A stretch of DNA of 5,103 nt. It comes from Clostridia bacterium (GTDB lineage: Bacteria; Bacillota; Clostridia; Peptostreptococcales; Anaerovoracaceae). How positions within the stretch are numbered: the stretch's first letter is position 1; each line of letters opens with the position of its first letter. The position numbers and the translations under genes were made by a program. The stretch lies in NCBI GenBank assembly GCA_900754805.1, contig CAAEEE010000274.1:1-5103 (forward strand). The letters run 5' to 3'. The notes below the pieces were generated by a model that ran no database searches, had not been told where the DNA came from, and worked only from the letters and a program-made list of their open reading frames with translations. Below are positions 1 through 5,103 of this stretch, one piece after another.

Positions 1-72
1 AACCTTAATCGCTTCGTCCACGACCTCGGGCCCGATTCCGTCGCCTTTAATTACTGCTATCTTATATTCCAT
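1..72 (-). CDS. leuB: 3-isopropylmalate dehydrogenase, N-terminal fragment (runs off the window edge)
   Basis: Only the first 24 codons are present; the gene continues beyond position 1. The translation starts MEYKIAVIKGDGIGPEVVDE. The run KGDGIGPEV directly after a short hydrophobic beta strand is the N-terminal nucleotide-binding signature of the isocitrate/isopropylmalate dehydrogenase family. In this family LeuB oxidises and decarboxylates (2R,3S)-3-isopropylmalate with NAD+ to give 2-oxoisocaproate, the last leucine-specific step before transamination. The fragment alone cannot exclude isocitrate or tartrate/homoisocitrate dehydrogenase, but its place directly after leuA, leuC, leuD and ilvA makes LeuB by far the likeliest. 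The start is supported by AAAGGG at 81-86, 8 nt upstream of the ATG. It follows ilvA by 24 nt with no terminator, so it is probably co-transcribed. Confidence 0.88.
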   Translation of the reverse strand, partial: MEYKIAVIKGDGIGPEVVDEAIKV

Positions 73-96
73 TTTTCAATCCCTTTCGTAAATGTC

Positions 97-1308
97 CTAC
101 ATCAGAACACTGATGAGCTGCGGCGTGTAGCCCGCCTCCGTCAATGCTCTGCAAATCTGCTCTTTATGCTCCGTACCGAATGCCTCGATAGTGATTTTCA
201 GTTCCACCGCTGCGGTACGATTGGTCGTAACAAATTGGTTGTGCTCCAGCTTGATGACATTTCCGTTCTGCGCCGCGATAATCGAAGCTACTCTTACGAG
301 TTCGCCCGGCTTGTCCGGAAGGAGCACGGATACTGTGAAGATTCGGTTTCTCTTTATGAGTCCGAGCTGCACTACCGATGACATCGTTATGATGTCCATA
401 TTGCCGCCGGAAAGAACCGAAACGATTTTTTTGTCCTTAACATTCAGATATTTCAGTGCAGCTACCGTCAAAAGGCCTGAGTTTTCAACGATGAGCTTGT
501 GGTTTTCCACGATGTCAAGGAAGGCAACAATCAGCTCATCATCCTCGACTGTGATAACATCATCCAGTCCTTTTTGAAGATACGGAAAGATTTTTTTGCC
601 CGGCGTCTTGACCGCCGTGCCGTCTGCAATCGTCGATACGCTCGGAAGCGTCACCGGCTTTCCTGCCTTCAAAGACTCCTGCAGGCAGTTTGCGCCCGCA
701 GGTTCCACACCGATGACTTTGATTTTCGGGTTTAAAAGCTTTGCAAGTGTGCTGACGCCTGCCGCAAGTCCGCCGCCTCCGACTGGAACCAGAATGTAAT
801 CGACCGTCGGCAGTTCCTTTATGATTTCCATTGCAATCGTTCCCTGTCCGGTCGCTACCGCCGGGTCATCGAATGGATGAATGAAAGTATATCCGTTTTC
901 TTCCGCAAGCTTTGCCGCATGAGCCGCCGCCTCATCGTATACATTTCCGTAGAGGACAACCTCTGCGCCGTAGCTCTTCGTTCTGTCCACCTTCATCAGT
1001 GGGGTCGTCGTCGGCATCACGATGACAGCCTTGCAGCCGTATGCCTTTGCCGCATAAGCCACGCCCGGCGCATGATTTCCGGCAGATGCGGTAATCAGCC
1101 CTCTTGCGCGTTCTTCATCCGTCAGCGTGCTGATTTTGTAATATGCGCCTCGAATCTTATATGCTCCTGTTTTCTGCAGGTTTTCCGGCTTCAGATAAAC
1201 CTTGTTACCGCTCTGCTCGCTGAGGAAATCGCTGTATATCAGTTCCGTTTTTATTGCCGCCTTCTTAACCTGTTCAACGGCCTCTTCAAAGTCTTTTAGT
1301 GTAAGCAT
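97..1308 (-). CDS. ilvA: Threonine ammonia-lyase (threonine deaminase), single ACT domain
   Basis: A 403-residue PLP-dependent fold-type II enzyme that converts L-threonine to 2-oxobutyrate and ammonia in the cytoplasm, the committed step of isoleucine synthesis. Visible motifs: KPENLQKTGAYKIRGA at 40-55, with K51 as the expected PLP Schiff-base lysine; SAGNHAPG at 75-82; the phosphate-binding glycine loop VPVGGGGLAAG at 175-185; ENSG at 276-279; and SGGNMD at 301-306. Residues from about 324 to 403 form one C-terminal ACT domain (FTVSVLLPDKPGELVRV), the usual site of amino-acid feedback. The length matches the ~400-residue class rather than the ~514-residue E. coli IlvA with its doubled regulatory domain. 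Isoleucine inhibition is therefore plausible but not provable here, and a catabolic TdcB-like role is the alternative. The biosynthetic operon and upstream attenuator favour the biosynthetic role. The start is supported by TTGGAG ending 7 nt before the ATG. P81 is odd, because this motif commonly has Gln there. The gene lies 28 nt after leuD, splitting leuCD from leuB. Confidence 0.93.
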   Translation of the reverse strand: MLTLKDFEEAVEQVKKAAIKTELIYSDFLSEQSGNKVYLKPENLQKTGAYKIRGAYYKISTLTDEERARGLITASAGNHAPGVAYAAKAYGCKAVIVMPTTTPLMKVDRTKSYGAEVVLYGNVYDEAAAHAAKLAEENGYTFIHPFDDPAVATGQGTIAMEIIKELPTVDYILVPVGGGGLAAGVSTLAKLLNPKIKVIGVEPAGANCLQESLKAGKPVTLPSVSTIADGTAVKTPGKKIFPYLQKGLDDVITVEDDELIVAFLDIVENHKLIVENSGLLTVAALKYLNVKDKKIVSVLSGGNMDIITMSSVVQLGLIKRNRIFTVSVLLPDKPGELVRVASIIAAQNGNVIKLEHNQFVTTNRTAAVELKITIEAFGTEHKEQICRALTEAGYTPQLISVLM

Positions 1309-1336
1309 CCGTTTTCTCCAATTCTGTTTCTATTCT

Positions 1337-1816
1337 CTATTTCAGGGAGTTGAGCAGCCCGCCCTTCTTTATGATATGATCGATAAATTCCGGGAAAGGC
1401 ATCGCCTTATATTCCTTGTTTTTCGTTATATCCGTAATTACACCCGTCTCGAAGTCCACGCTGACCTCGTCTCCCGCCTCGATTTCCTCGGCAGCCTCCG
1501 GGCATTCCATAATCGCCAGTCCGATATTGATGGCATTGCGGTAAAAAATTCTTGCGAAGGATTTTGCGATTACGCAGGAGATTCCGCACTCCTTAATCGC
1601 AATCGGCGCATGTTCTCTGGAAGAGCCGCATCCGAAGTTCAGACCGCCTACCATGATGTCTCCCGCCTTCGCGTTTTTATAAAAGTCCTCATCGACCGGC
1701 TCCATGCAGTGCGCCGCAAGCTCTTTGCTGTCTGCCGTGTTCAGGTAACGCGCCGGAATAATGATGTCCGTGTCGATGTTATCGCCGTATTTAAAAACGT
1801 TTCCCTGTGCTTTCAT
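1337..1816 (-). CDS. leuD: 3-isopropylmalate dehydratase, small subunit
   Basis: A 159-residue swivel-domain subunit of isopropylmalate isomerase, which with LeuC interconverts 2- and 3-isopropylmalate through dehydration and rehydration. Hallmarks are [15 protein letters not shown] at 11-25, [15 protein letters not shown] at 57-71 (the active-site serine/arginine loop) and [13 protein letters not shown] further on. The length is that of the short LeuD found with the ~420-residue LeuC in Clostridia and archaea, rather than the ~200-residue enterobacterial form. Related small subunits serve homoaconitase and citraconate/dimethylmaleate hydratases; the leu operon context points to isopropylmalate. 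The ATG abuts the leuC TAG with no gap, and a near-perfect Shine-Dalgarno, AAGGAGGT, lies inside the last leuC codons (1824-1831) with a 7-nt spacer. This arrangement suits translational coupling of two subunits needed in equal amounts. Confidence 0.95.
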   Translation of the reverse strand: MKAQGNVFKYGDNIDTDIIIPARYLNTADSKELAAHCMEPVDEDFYKNAKAGDIMVGGLNFGCGSSREHAPIAIKECGISCVIAKSFARIFYRNAINIGLAIMECPEAAEEIEAGDEVSVDFETGVITDITKNKEYKAMPFPEFIDHIIKKGGLLNSLK

Positions 1817-3079
1817 CTACATTACCTCCTTCGGATCGCTGATTCTGCCTGTGACTGCGGAAGCCGCCGCAACCGCCGGATTTGCCAGATAAACTTCGGA
1901 AAGGTTATGACCCATTCTTCCGATAAAGTTGCGGTTCGTTGTTGCTACGCAGCGTTCGTGCTCCGCCAGAATTCCCATATAGCCGCCCAGGCAGGGTCCG
2001 CAGGTCGGTGTGGATACTGCACATCCTGCATCGATGAAAATATCCAGATAGCCGCGTTTCATGCATTCCTTATAAATGCTCTGGGTTGCTGGGATGACGA
2101 TGCATCTGACATCCTTTGCGACTTTCTTTCCCTTCAAAATCTCCGCCGCGGTTCTCATATCCTCAAGCCTTCCGTTCGTGCAGGAGCCGATGACAACCTG
2201 ATCGATTTTTACATTGCCCACCTTGTCAATCGTCTTCGTGTTTTCCGGCAGATGCGGAAAGGCTACGGTCGGCTTCAGTTTGGAAAGGTCGATGGTAATC
2301 GTCTTCTCATATTCCGCGTCCTCATCCGGCGCGAAGATTTTATAATCACGGTTCACTCTGCCATACATATAGCTCTTGGTGATTTCATCGACCATGAAAA
2401 TTCCGTTCTTCGCTCCGGCTTCAATCGCCATATTGGAAATGCAGAGTCTGTCATCCATGGAAAGCGACTTCAGCCCTTCTCCCATGAATTCAAGCGATTT
2501 GTACAAAGCACCGTCCACGCCGATTTCACCGATTAAGTGTAAAATCACATCCTTGCCGGATACATATTTCTGCAGCTCGCCTTTGAGCTCCACTTTAATC
2601 GCGGACGGTACCTTAAACCATGCTTTTCCGGTTGCCATGCCGGCTGCCATGTCGGTGCTTCCCACCCCTGTGGAAAAAGCACCGAGTGCCCCGTAAGTAC
2701 AGGTATGCGAGTCTGCGCCGATGATGCATTCGCCTGCAGCGACCAGTCCGAGTTCCGGAAGCAAAGCATGTTCGATTCCGACATTTCCGACATCGAAGAA
2801 ATTGTCGATGTCAAATTTTCTCGCAAAGGTTCTCGTCTGCTTGCACTGCTGAGCCGCCTTGATGTCCTTATTCGGCGTAAAGTGGTCCATGACCAGCGAA
2901 ATTTTTGATTTATCGAAGACTTCCTCAAATCCGGCTTTTTCAAATTCGTTGATTGCGACCGGCGATGTAATGTCATTTCCCAAAACCATGTCCAGCCTTG
3001 CTTCAATCAGCTGCCCCGGTTTGACTTCTGCCAGGCCCGCATGGTCTGCCAGAATTTTTTGTGTCATTGTCATGCTCAT
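1817..3079 (-). CDS. leuC: 3-isopropylmalate dehydratase, large subunit (4Fe-4S)
   Basis: A 420-residue member of the aconitase superfamily that carries the 4Fe-4S cluster of isopropylmalate isomerase and acts as a complex with LeuD. The three cluster-ligand cysteines are visible: C300 in IGSCTNGR, and C360 and C363 in [10 protein letters not shown]. Other family blocks are [10 protein letters not shown] at 63-72, [21 protein letters not shown] at 121-141 and IPATQ at 329-333. At 420 residues it is the LeuC/homoaconitase-like short type of archaea and Clostridia; enterobacterial LeuC is about 465. Homoaconitase is the main alternative from sequence alone, but flanking leuA and leuD settle the assignment. 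Three in-frame ATGs (3079, 3073, 3067) encode MSMTM. The first is chosen because AGAGGT (3086-3091) sits 7 nt upstream of it. The gap to leuA is 36 nt with no terminator. The cluster implies an oxygen-sensitive enzyme. Confidence 0.95.
   Translation of the reverse strand: MSMTMTQKILADHAGLAEVKPGQLIEARLDMVLGNDITSPVAINEFEKAGFEEVFDKSKISLVMDHFTPNKDIKAAQQCKQTRTFARKFDIDNFFDVGNVGIEHALLPELGLVAAGECIIGADSHTCTYGALGAFSTGVGSTDMAAGMATGKAWFKVPSAIKVELKGELQKYVSGKDVILHLIGEIGVDGALYKSLEFMGEGLKSLSMDDRLCISNMAIEAGAKNGIFMVDEITKSYMYGRVNRDYKIFAPDEDAEYEKTITIDLSKLKPTVAFPHLPENTKTIDKVGNVKIDQVVIGSCTNGRLEDMRTAAEILKGKKVAKDVRCIVIPATQSIYKECMKRGYLDIFIDAGCAVSTPTCGPCLGGYMGILAEHERCVATTNRNFIGRMGHNLSEVYLANPAVAAASAVTGRISDPKEVM
1824..1831 (-). 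promoter_or_regulatory. leuD ribosome binding site inside the leuC 3' end
   Basis: AAGGAGGT, a near-perfect anti-16S match and the strongest site in the window, overlaps the Lys-Glu-Val codons at the end of leuC and stands 7 nt before the leuD ATG. Because leuC's TAG directly abuts that ATG, terminating ribosomes could hand over directly, keeping the two isomerase subunits in balance. Confidence 0.85.
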
Positions 3080-3115
3080 ATATCTACCTCTTATCTCTTT
3101 TCTCTTTGTTTTCTG

Positions 3116-4861
3116 CTAACTTTCCGCGTCTTCCTTCCGCGCTGTGAATCCGCGGTTGATTGTTGACATCAACGCGTTAATCGATGCATAGATGATATCG
3201 TTGTGAATGCCCACACCCCAATAGGTCTTGCCGTTCTTATCCGACATTGCGACATAAGCGGCTGCTCTGGAGTTGGATTCGGATTCGAGTGCGTGTTCCT
3301 CGTAGGTTACGAAATCGCATTCAATCTTATACGGACCTTTGCGAAGAGCATTCATAACCGCGTCCAGACGACCGTTTCCTTTGCCTTCCAGCGGGTACTC
3401 TTTTCCATCTATGATTGTTATGATATCCGCTTCCATGCCGTTGTCTCCTAAGGATTCCGAATGTGGAAGCTTTTTAAAGGAAGCATCCTTCAGCTTGAAT
3501 CTGTCTTCTCTGTTTACATATTCCTTCGTGAAGATTTCCAAAACCTTGGAAGGAGTCAGTTCCTTATGCGCTACATCGGAAACATGCTTCATCAGATAAC
3601 CGATTTCTTCGCGCATCGCTGTTGGAACGCGGTATCCGTAGTTCGTCTCCAATATGTATGCCACACCGCCCTTGCCTGACTGGCTGTTGATACGGATGAC
3701 ATCCGCTTCATATTCGCGGTTGATATCATGTGGGTCGATTGGAATATACGGCACGTTCCATTTATCCGGTTCGTGCTCTTCTCTGTAGTGCATTCCCTTG
3801 GCAATCGCATCCTGATGAGAACCCGAAAAGGCCGCAAATACAAGCTTCCCACCGTACGGCTGTCTTGGGGGGACTTTCATGTCCGTAAACTTTTCATACA
3901 TTTCCACGATGTGCGGCAAGTCCGAAAAATCAAGTTTCGGGTCAACGCCATGCGAGTAGAGGTTCATCGCAACGGTCACAACATCCGCGTTTCCCGTTCT
4001 TTCGCCGTTTCCGAACAAAGTTCCTTCGATTCGATCGGCTCCCGCAAGCATTCCCAGTTCGCAGTCCGCGACTCCGGTTCCTCTGTCATTATGCGGATGC
4101 AGCGAAACGACTACATTTTCTCTGTCGGCGAGATGCTTGCTCATGTATTCAATCTGGGAAGCATATACATGCGGCATCGACATGGAGACGGTTGCCGGAA
4201 GGTTGATGATAACCTTTCTCTCTGCTTTCGGCTTCCATACATCGATGACTGCATTGCAGATTTCCAGCGCGTAATCGATTTCGGTTCCCGTAAAGCTTTC
4301 CGGTGAATACTCAAGCATGAAATGCGTGTCCGGCATTGCCTGTGCGTAACGGTCAATCAGCTCTGCGCCGAAGGTTGCGATTTGCTTGATTTCCTCTTTG
4401 CTTTTTTTGAACACCTGCGTGCGTTGTGCCACGGATGTGGAGTTATATAAATGTACGATTACATTTTTCGCTCCGTCTATCGCCTCAAATGTTTTCTTTA
4501 TGATGTGCTCTCTGGACTGTGTCAACACCTGTATGGTCACATCATCAGGAATTAAGTTGTCATCTATTAATTTTCTCAGAAATTCATATTCGGTTTCGGA
4601 AGCTGCTGGAAATCCCACTTCAATTTCCTTAAACCCGATATCGCATAGCAGTCGGAAGAACTCTAGTTTTTCGTCAAGACTCATCGGAACAACCAGTGCC
4701 TGGTTTCCGTCTCTTAAGTCTACGCTGCACCAGATTGGTGCCTTTTCGATGTGGTCTTTTTTCACCCACTCAATGGATTCTTCCGGCGGCATGAAATATC
4801 CAATGCTGTACTTGGTGTAATTTTTCATGCCGACTTCTCTGCGATTTGTTTCTGTCGTCAT
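3116..4861 (-). CDS. leuA: 2-isopropylmalate synthase (long, LeuA type 2)
   Basis: Catalyses acetyl-CoA plus 2-ketoisovalerate to 2-isopropylmalate, the first committed leucine step. It has 581 residues from the chosen start. The DRE-TIM metallolyase barrel contains SVDLRDGNQAL at 46-56 (R50 and D51 catalytic/metal), EVGFPAAS at 81-88, EYSPESFTGTE at 184-194, NLPATVSMSMPHVYA at 220-234, the metal-ligand pair H255/H257 in SLHPHNDRGTG, and GNGERTGNADV at 284-294. A C-terminal LeuA allosteric domain (roughly 455-581, including GKGNGRLDAVMNAL) should bind leucine for feedback inhibition. Length and the PIWCSVDLRDGNQAL block place it in the long class shared with actinobacteria and fungi rather than the ~520-residue E. 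coli class; citramalate or homocitrate synthase is less likely. The start at 4861 has AAAGGA (4871-4876) 9 nt upstream. An upstream in-frame ATG at 4909 is rejected because it lies in the terminator stem. An internal ATG at 4828 (MKNYTKY) has only a weak ribosome site. Confidence 0.95.
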   Translation of the reverse strand: MTTETNRREVGMKNYTKYSIGYFMPPEESIEWVKKDHIEKAPIWCSVDLRDGNQALVVPMSLDEKLEFFRLLCDIGFKEIEVGFPAASETEYEFLRKLIDDNLIPDDVTIQVLTQSREHIIKKTFEAIDGAKNVIVHLYNSTSVAQRTQVFKKSKEEIKQIATFGAELIDRYAQAMPDTHFMLEYSPESFTGTEIDYALEICNAVIDVWKPKAERKVIINLPATVSMSMPHVYASQIEYMSKHLADRENVVVSLHPHNDRGTGVADCELGMLAGADRIEGTLFGNGERTGNADVVTVAMNLYSHGVDPKLDFSDLPHIVEMYEKFTDMKVPPRQPYGGKLVFAAFSGSHQDAIAKGMHYREEHEPDKWNVPYIPIDPHDINREYEADVIRINSQSGKGGVAYILETNYGYRVPTAMREEIGYLMKHVSDVAHKELTPSKVLEIFTKEYVNREDRFKLKDASFKKLPHSESLGDNGMEADIITIIDGKEYPLEGKGNGRLDAVMNALRKGPYKIECDFVTYEEHALESESNSRAAAYVAMSDKNGKTYWGVGIHNDIIYASINALMSTINRGFTARKEDAES

Positions 4862-4870
4862 TTTTTTGTG

Positions 4871-4876
4871 TCCTTT
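4871..4876 (-). promoter_or_regulatory. leuA ribosome binding site
   Basis: AAAGGA lies 9 nt upstream of the ATG at 4861, just after the leader terminator. It decides the leuA start: the longer in-frame ATG at 4909 is within the terminator's 3' arm and has no such site, and the internal ATG at 4828 has only GAGAAG close upstream. Confidence 0.8.
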
Positions 4877-4894
4877 CTTCTGTATGCTTATAAT

Positions 4895-4933
4895 AAAAAA
4901 ACCTTGCATCTACCGAAGCGATAGAAGCAAGGT
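4895..4933 (-). terminator. Intrinsic terminator in the leuA leader (attenuator 3:4)
   Basis: The RNA stem ACCUUGC-U-UCUAUCG pairs with CGGUAGA-U-GCAAGGU: 7 bp, one U-U mismatch, then 7 bp closing a CUU loop, followed directly by a run of seven U (the first shared with the stem), then AUUAU. Stem, tight loop and U tract meet the standard criteria for a Rho-independent terminator. It lies about 34 nt before the leuA start codon and after the leader peptide, so it would end transcription before leuA rather than end an upstream gene. Confidence 0.92.
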
Positions 4934-4966
4934 CAATTTAACAACAACAATAATTTATCCTTACTC
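4925..4966 (-). promoter_or_regulatory. Antiterminator helix 2:3
   Basis: GAGUAAGG (4959-4966) can pair with CCUUGCUU (4925-4932) over 8 consecutive pairs, two of them G-U. After an A-A mismatch the helix extends through UAA with UUG, then another A-A mismatch and UU with AA, closing a 12-nt loop AUUGUUGUUGUU. It uses the 5' arm of the terminator, so the two are mutually exclusive. It is weaker than the terminator, as expected for a structure that forms only when arm 2 is freed early by a stalled ribosome. Confidence 0.7.
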
Positions 4967-4974
4967 GGTTTCAC
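4933..4974 (-). CDS. Possible second leader frame with five Leu codons
   Basis: A 13-codon frame starting at GTG, encoding MKPSKDKLLLLLN and ending in TGA at 4933-4935. The five consecutive Leu codons (TTA TTG TTG TTG TTA, 4939-4953) form most of the loop of the antiterminator. The GTG lies within the last codons of the first leader, in another frame, 14 bases upstream of the end of the first stop codon. No Shine-Dalgarno is visible, so translation would need re-initiation by the terminating ribosome. It may equally be a chance reading of a simple TTG repeat. Reported because a Leu run at this exact place is striking, not because expression is shown. Confidence 0.25.
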   Translation of the reverse strand: MKPSKDKLLLLLN

Positions 4975-5034
4975 GGCAGAATATCAGTTTCAAATTTTCA
5001 GATTTGATAATAATGACGAGGACGAGTAGGATAA
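4955..5034 (-). promoter_or_regulatory. Attenuator helix 1:2 (control codons paired with stop-codon region)
   Basis: Arm 1 is 5023-5034 (UUAUCCUACUCG, the Ile-Leu-Leu part of the leader peptide) and arm 2 is 4955-4967 (CGAGUAAGGAUAA). They form CGAGUA/UACUCG and GGAUAA/UUAUCC, 12 base pairs interrupted by one unpaired A. The enclosed loop contains a smaller hairpin, UCAAAU (5002-5007) with AUUUGA (4990-4995) and a 6-nt loop. This helix sequesters arm 2 and would act as the anti-antiterminator and possibly as the polymerase pause structure. Confidence 0.75.
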
Positions 5035-5047
5035 TAATGTTCATCAT
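4961..5047 (-). CDS. Branched-chain attenuator leader peptide (28 aa)
   Basis: A 28-codon open frame running from ATG ATG at the 5' end to TAA at 4961-4963. Codons 3-15 read N-IIILLVLVIII-K: eleven consecutive branched-chain codons (six Ile, three Leu, two Val), followed by a mixed tail ending CRETE. It is preceded by AAAGGAAG (5058-5065), 10 nt before the first ATG, a credible ribosome binding site. Seen in the sequence: the block of control codons, the ribosome site, the stop codon within a downstream pairing segment, and an intrinsic terminator 28 nt beyond the stop. By analogy with enterobacterial ilvL and leuL, the product itself probably has no function; ribosome stalling on the control codons when charged Ile, Leu or Val tRNA is short should favour readthrough into leuA. 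The peptide is hydrophobic enough to resemble a tiny membrane segment, but the attenuator architecture makes the regulatory reading much stronger. Confidence 0.88.
   Translation of the reverse strand: MMNIIILLVLVIIIKSENLKLIFCRETE
5006..5039 (-). repeat. Direct repeats in the control-codon block
   Basis: CATTATTATC occurs at 5030-5039 and again at 5006-5015, and CTCGTC occurs twice in tandem at 5015-5026. Together they encode the near-symmetric Ile3-Leu2-Val-Leu-Val-Ile3 block. The repeats suggest that the control region grew by short duplications. Only the first copy's neighbourhood, continuing into CTACTCG, pairs with the downstream attenuator arm. Confidence 0.7.
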
Positions 5048-5057
5048 GTCTGATATT

Positions 5058-5065
5058 CTTCCTTT
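5058..5065 (-). promoter_or_regulatory. Leader peptide ribosome binding site
   Basis: AAAGGAAG lies 10 nt upstream of the first of two tandem ATG codons of the leader peptide. The spacing suits the first ATG (5047) better than the second (5044). Its presence supports real translation of the leader. The promoter must lie upstream, at or beyond the right edge of the window; no convincing -35/-10 pair can be seen in the 38 bases that remain. Confidence 0.7.
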
Positions 5066-5103
5066 CTAAAAAATTTCTAAAAACTTTATGTATCTATGTT
5101 ACT

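Larger units (their letters stand above)
4895..5047 (-). promoter_or_regulatory. Ribosome-mediated transcription attenuator of the leu-ilvA operon
   Basis: The leader RNA can form three competing structures. Helix 1:2 pairs UUAUCCUACUCG (5023-5034, within the Ile/Leu control codons) with CGAGUAAGGAUAA (4955-4967, around the leader stop), giving 12 bp with one bulged A. Antiterminator 2:3 reuses the second segment to pair with the terminator's 5' arm. Terminator 3:4 ends in a U tract. Inferred logic: a ribosome stalled on the control codons masks segment 1, so 2:3 forms and transcription continues. A ribosome reaching the stop codon masks segment 2, so the terminator forms. Without translation, 1:2 forms and termination again results. 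This matches the established mechanism of enterobacterial ilv, leu, thr and trp attenuators. The pairings were found by eye; folding energies were not calculated. Confidence 0.85.

Noticed and set aside
1202..2536. 444-codon plus-strand open frame
   Set aside because: It is antisense to the well-supported ilvA start, leuD and leuC, shows no recognisable domain, and is rich in Arg/Cys/His as expected for a shadow frame.
2545..3006. 153-codon minus-strand frame inside leuC
   Set aside because: It is a frameshifted reading of leuC, which is intact with all three cluster cysteines. The composition (Trp, Arg, Ser rich) is typical of an out-of-frame shadow.
4862..4909. In-frame N-terminal extension of LeuA starting at the ATG at 4909 (MQGFFIISIQKK...)
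   Set aside because: That ATG lies in the 3' arm of the leader terminator and has no ribosome site. The extension is encoded by the U tract and the Shine-Dalgarno region. The start at 4861 has AAAGGA at good spacing.
4990..5010. CodY-like box (CTGAAAATT half-site) in the leader
   Set aside because: One half matches AATTTTCWGAAAATT well, but about five of fifteen positions mismatch. The sequence is already explained as leader codons and a small hairpin, so it is too weak to call.
4862..5103. T-box riboswitch for leucine or isoleucine
   Set aside because: No T-box signature (such as the conserved TGG-containing bulge near the antiterminator) is visible, and the terminator's competitor is instead the stop-codon region of a translated leader peptide.
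5084..5103. Promoter -10 element such as TAACAT or TAAAGT on the minus strand
   Set aside because: Each matches only four of six consensus bases, and the expected -35 would lie outside the window, so no promoter can be supported.

Overview
This window carries a branched-chain amino acid biosynthesis operon, entirely on the minus strand. In transcription order (right to left) it reads: regulatory leader – leuA – leuC – leuD – ilvA – leuB (only the first 24 codons of leuB fall inside). The genes are tightly packed (gaps of 36, 0, 28 and 24 nt), each has its own Shine-Dalgarno sequence, and no terminator is visible between them, so they are probably one transcript. The plus-strand reading frames look like antisense shadows of these genes.

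The organism is probably an anaerobic Firmicute of the class Clostridia. This is inferred from the ~420-residue LeuC and ~160-residue LeuD (the short archaeal/clostridial isopropylmalate isomerase type), a ~400-residue single-ACT threonine deaminase, A-rich Shine-Dalgarno sequences of the AAAGGA/AAGGAGGT type, and moderate GC content with an AT-rich leader. Genus or species cannot be fixed from the sequence alone.

The pathway logic is clear. LeuA condenses 2-ketoisovalerate with acetyl-CoA, LeuC and LeuD form the isomerase, and LeuB oxidatively decarboxylates 3-isopropylmalate to the leucine keto acid. IlvA deaminates threonine to 2-oxobutyrate, the entry point to isoleucine. The operon therefore joins all leucine-specific steps to the committed isoleucine step.

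The most interesting part is the ~240 nt right end (about 4862-5103). It encodes an unannotated 28-codon leader peptide (4961-5047, minus) with eleven consecutive branched-chain codons (Ile3-Leu2-Val-Leu-Val-Ile3). Three mutually exclusive RNA helices follow: a 12-bp helix between the control codons and the region around the leader stop codon (1:2), an antiterminator (2:3), and a strong intrinsic terminator with a seven-U tract just before the leuA ribosome binding site (3:4). This is a complete ribosome-mediated attenuator of the ilv/leu type familiar from enterobacteria, in a setting where a T-box riboswitch would be more usual. A second tiny frame (4933-4974), with five consecutive Leu codons lying between the leader stop and the terminator, may add a leucine-specific check; that is speculative.
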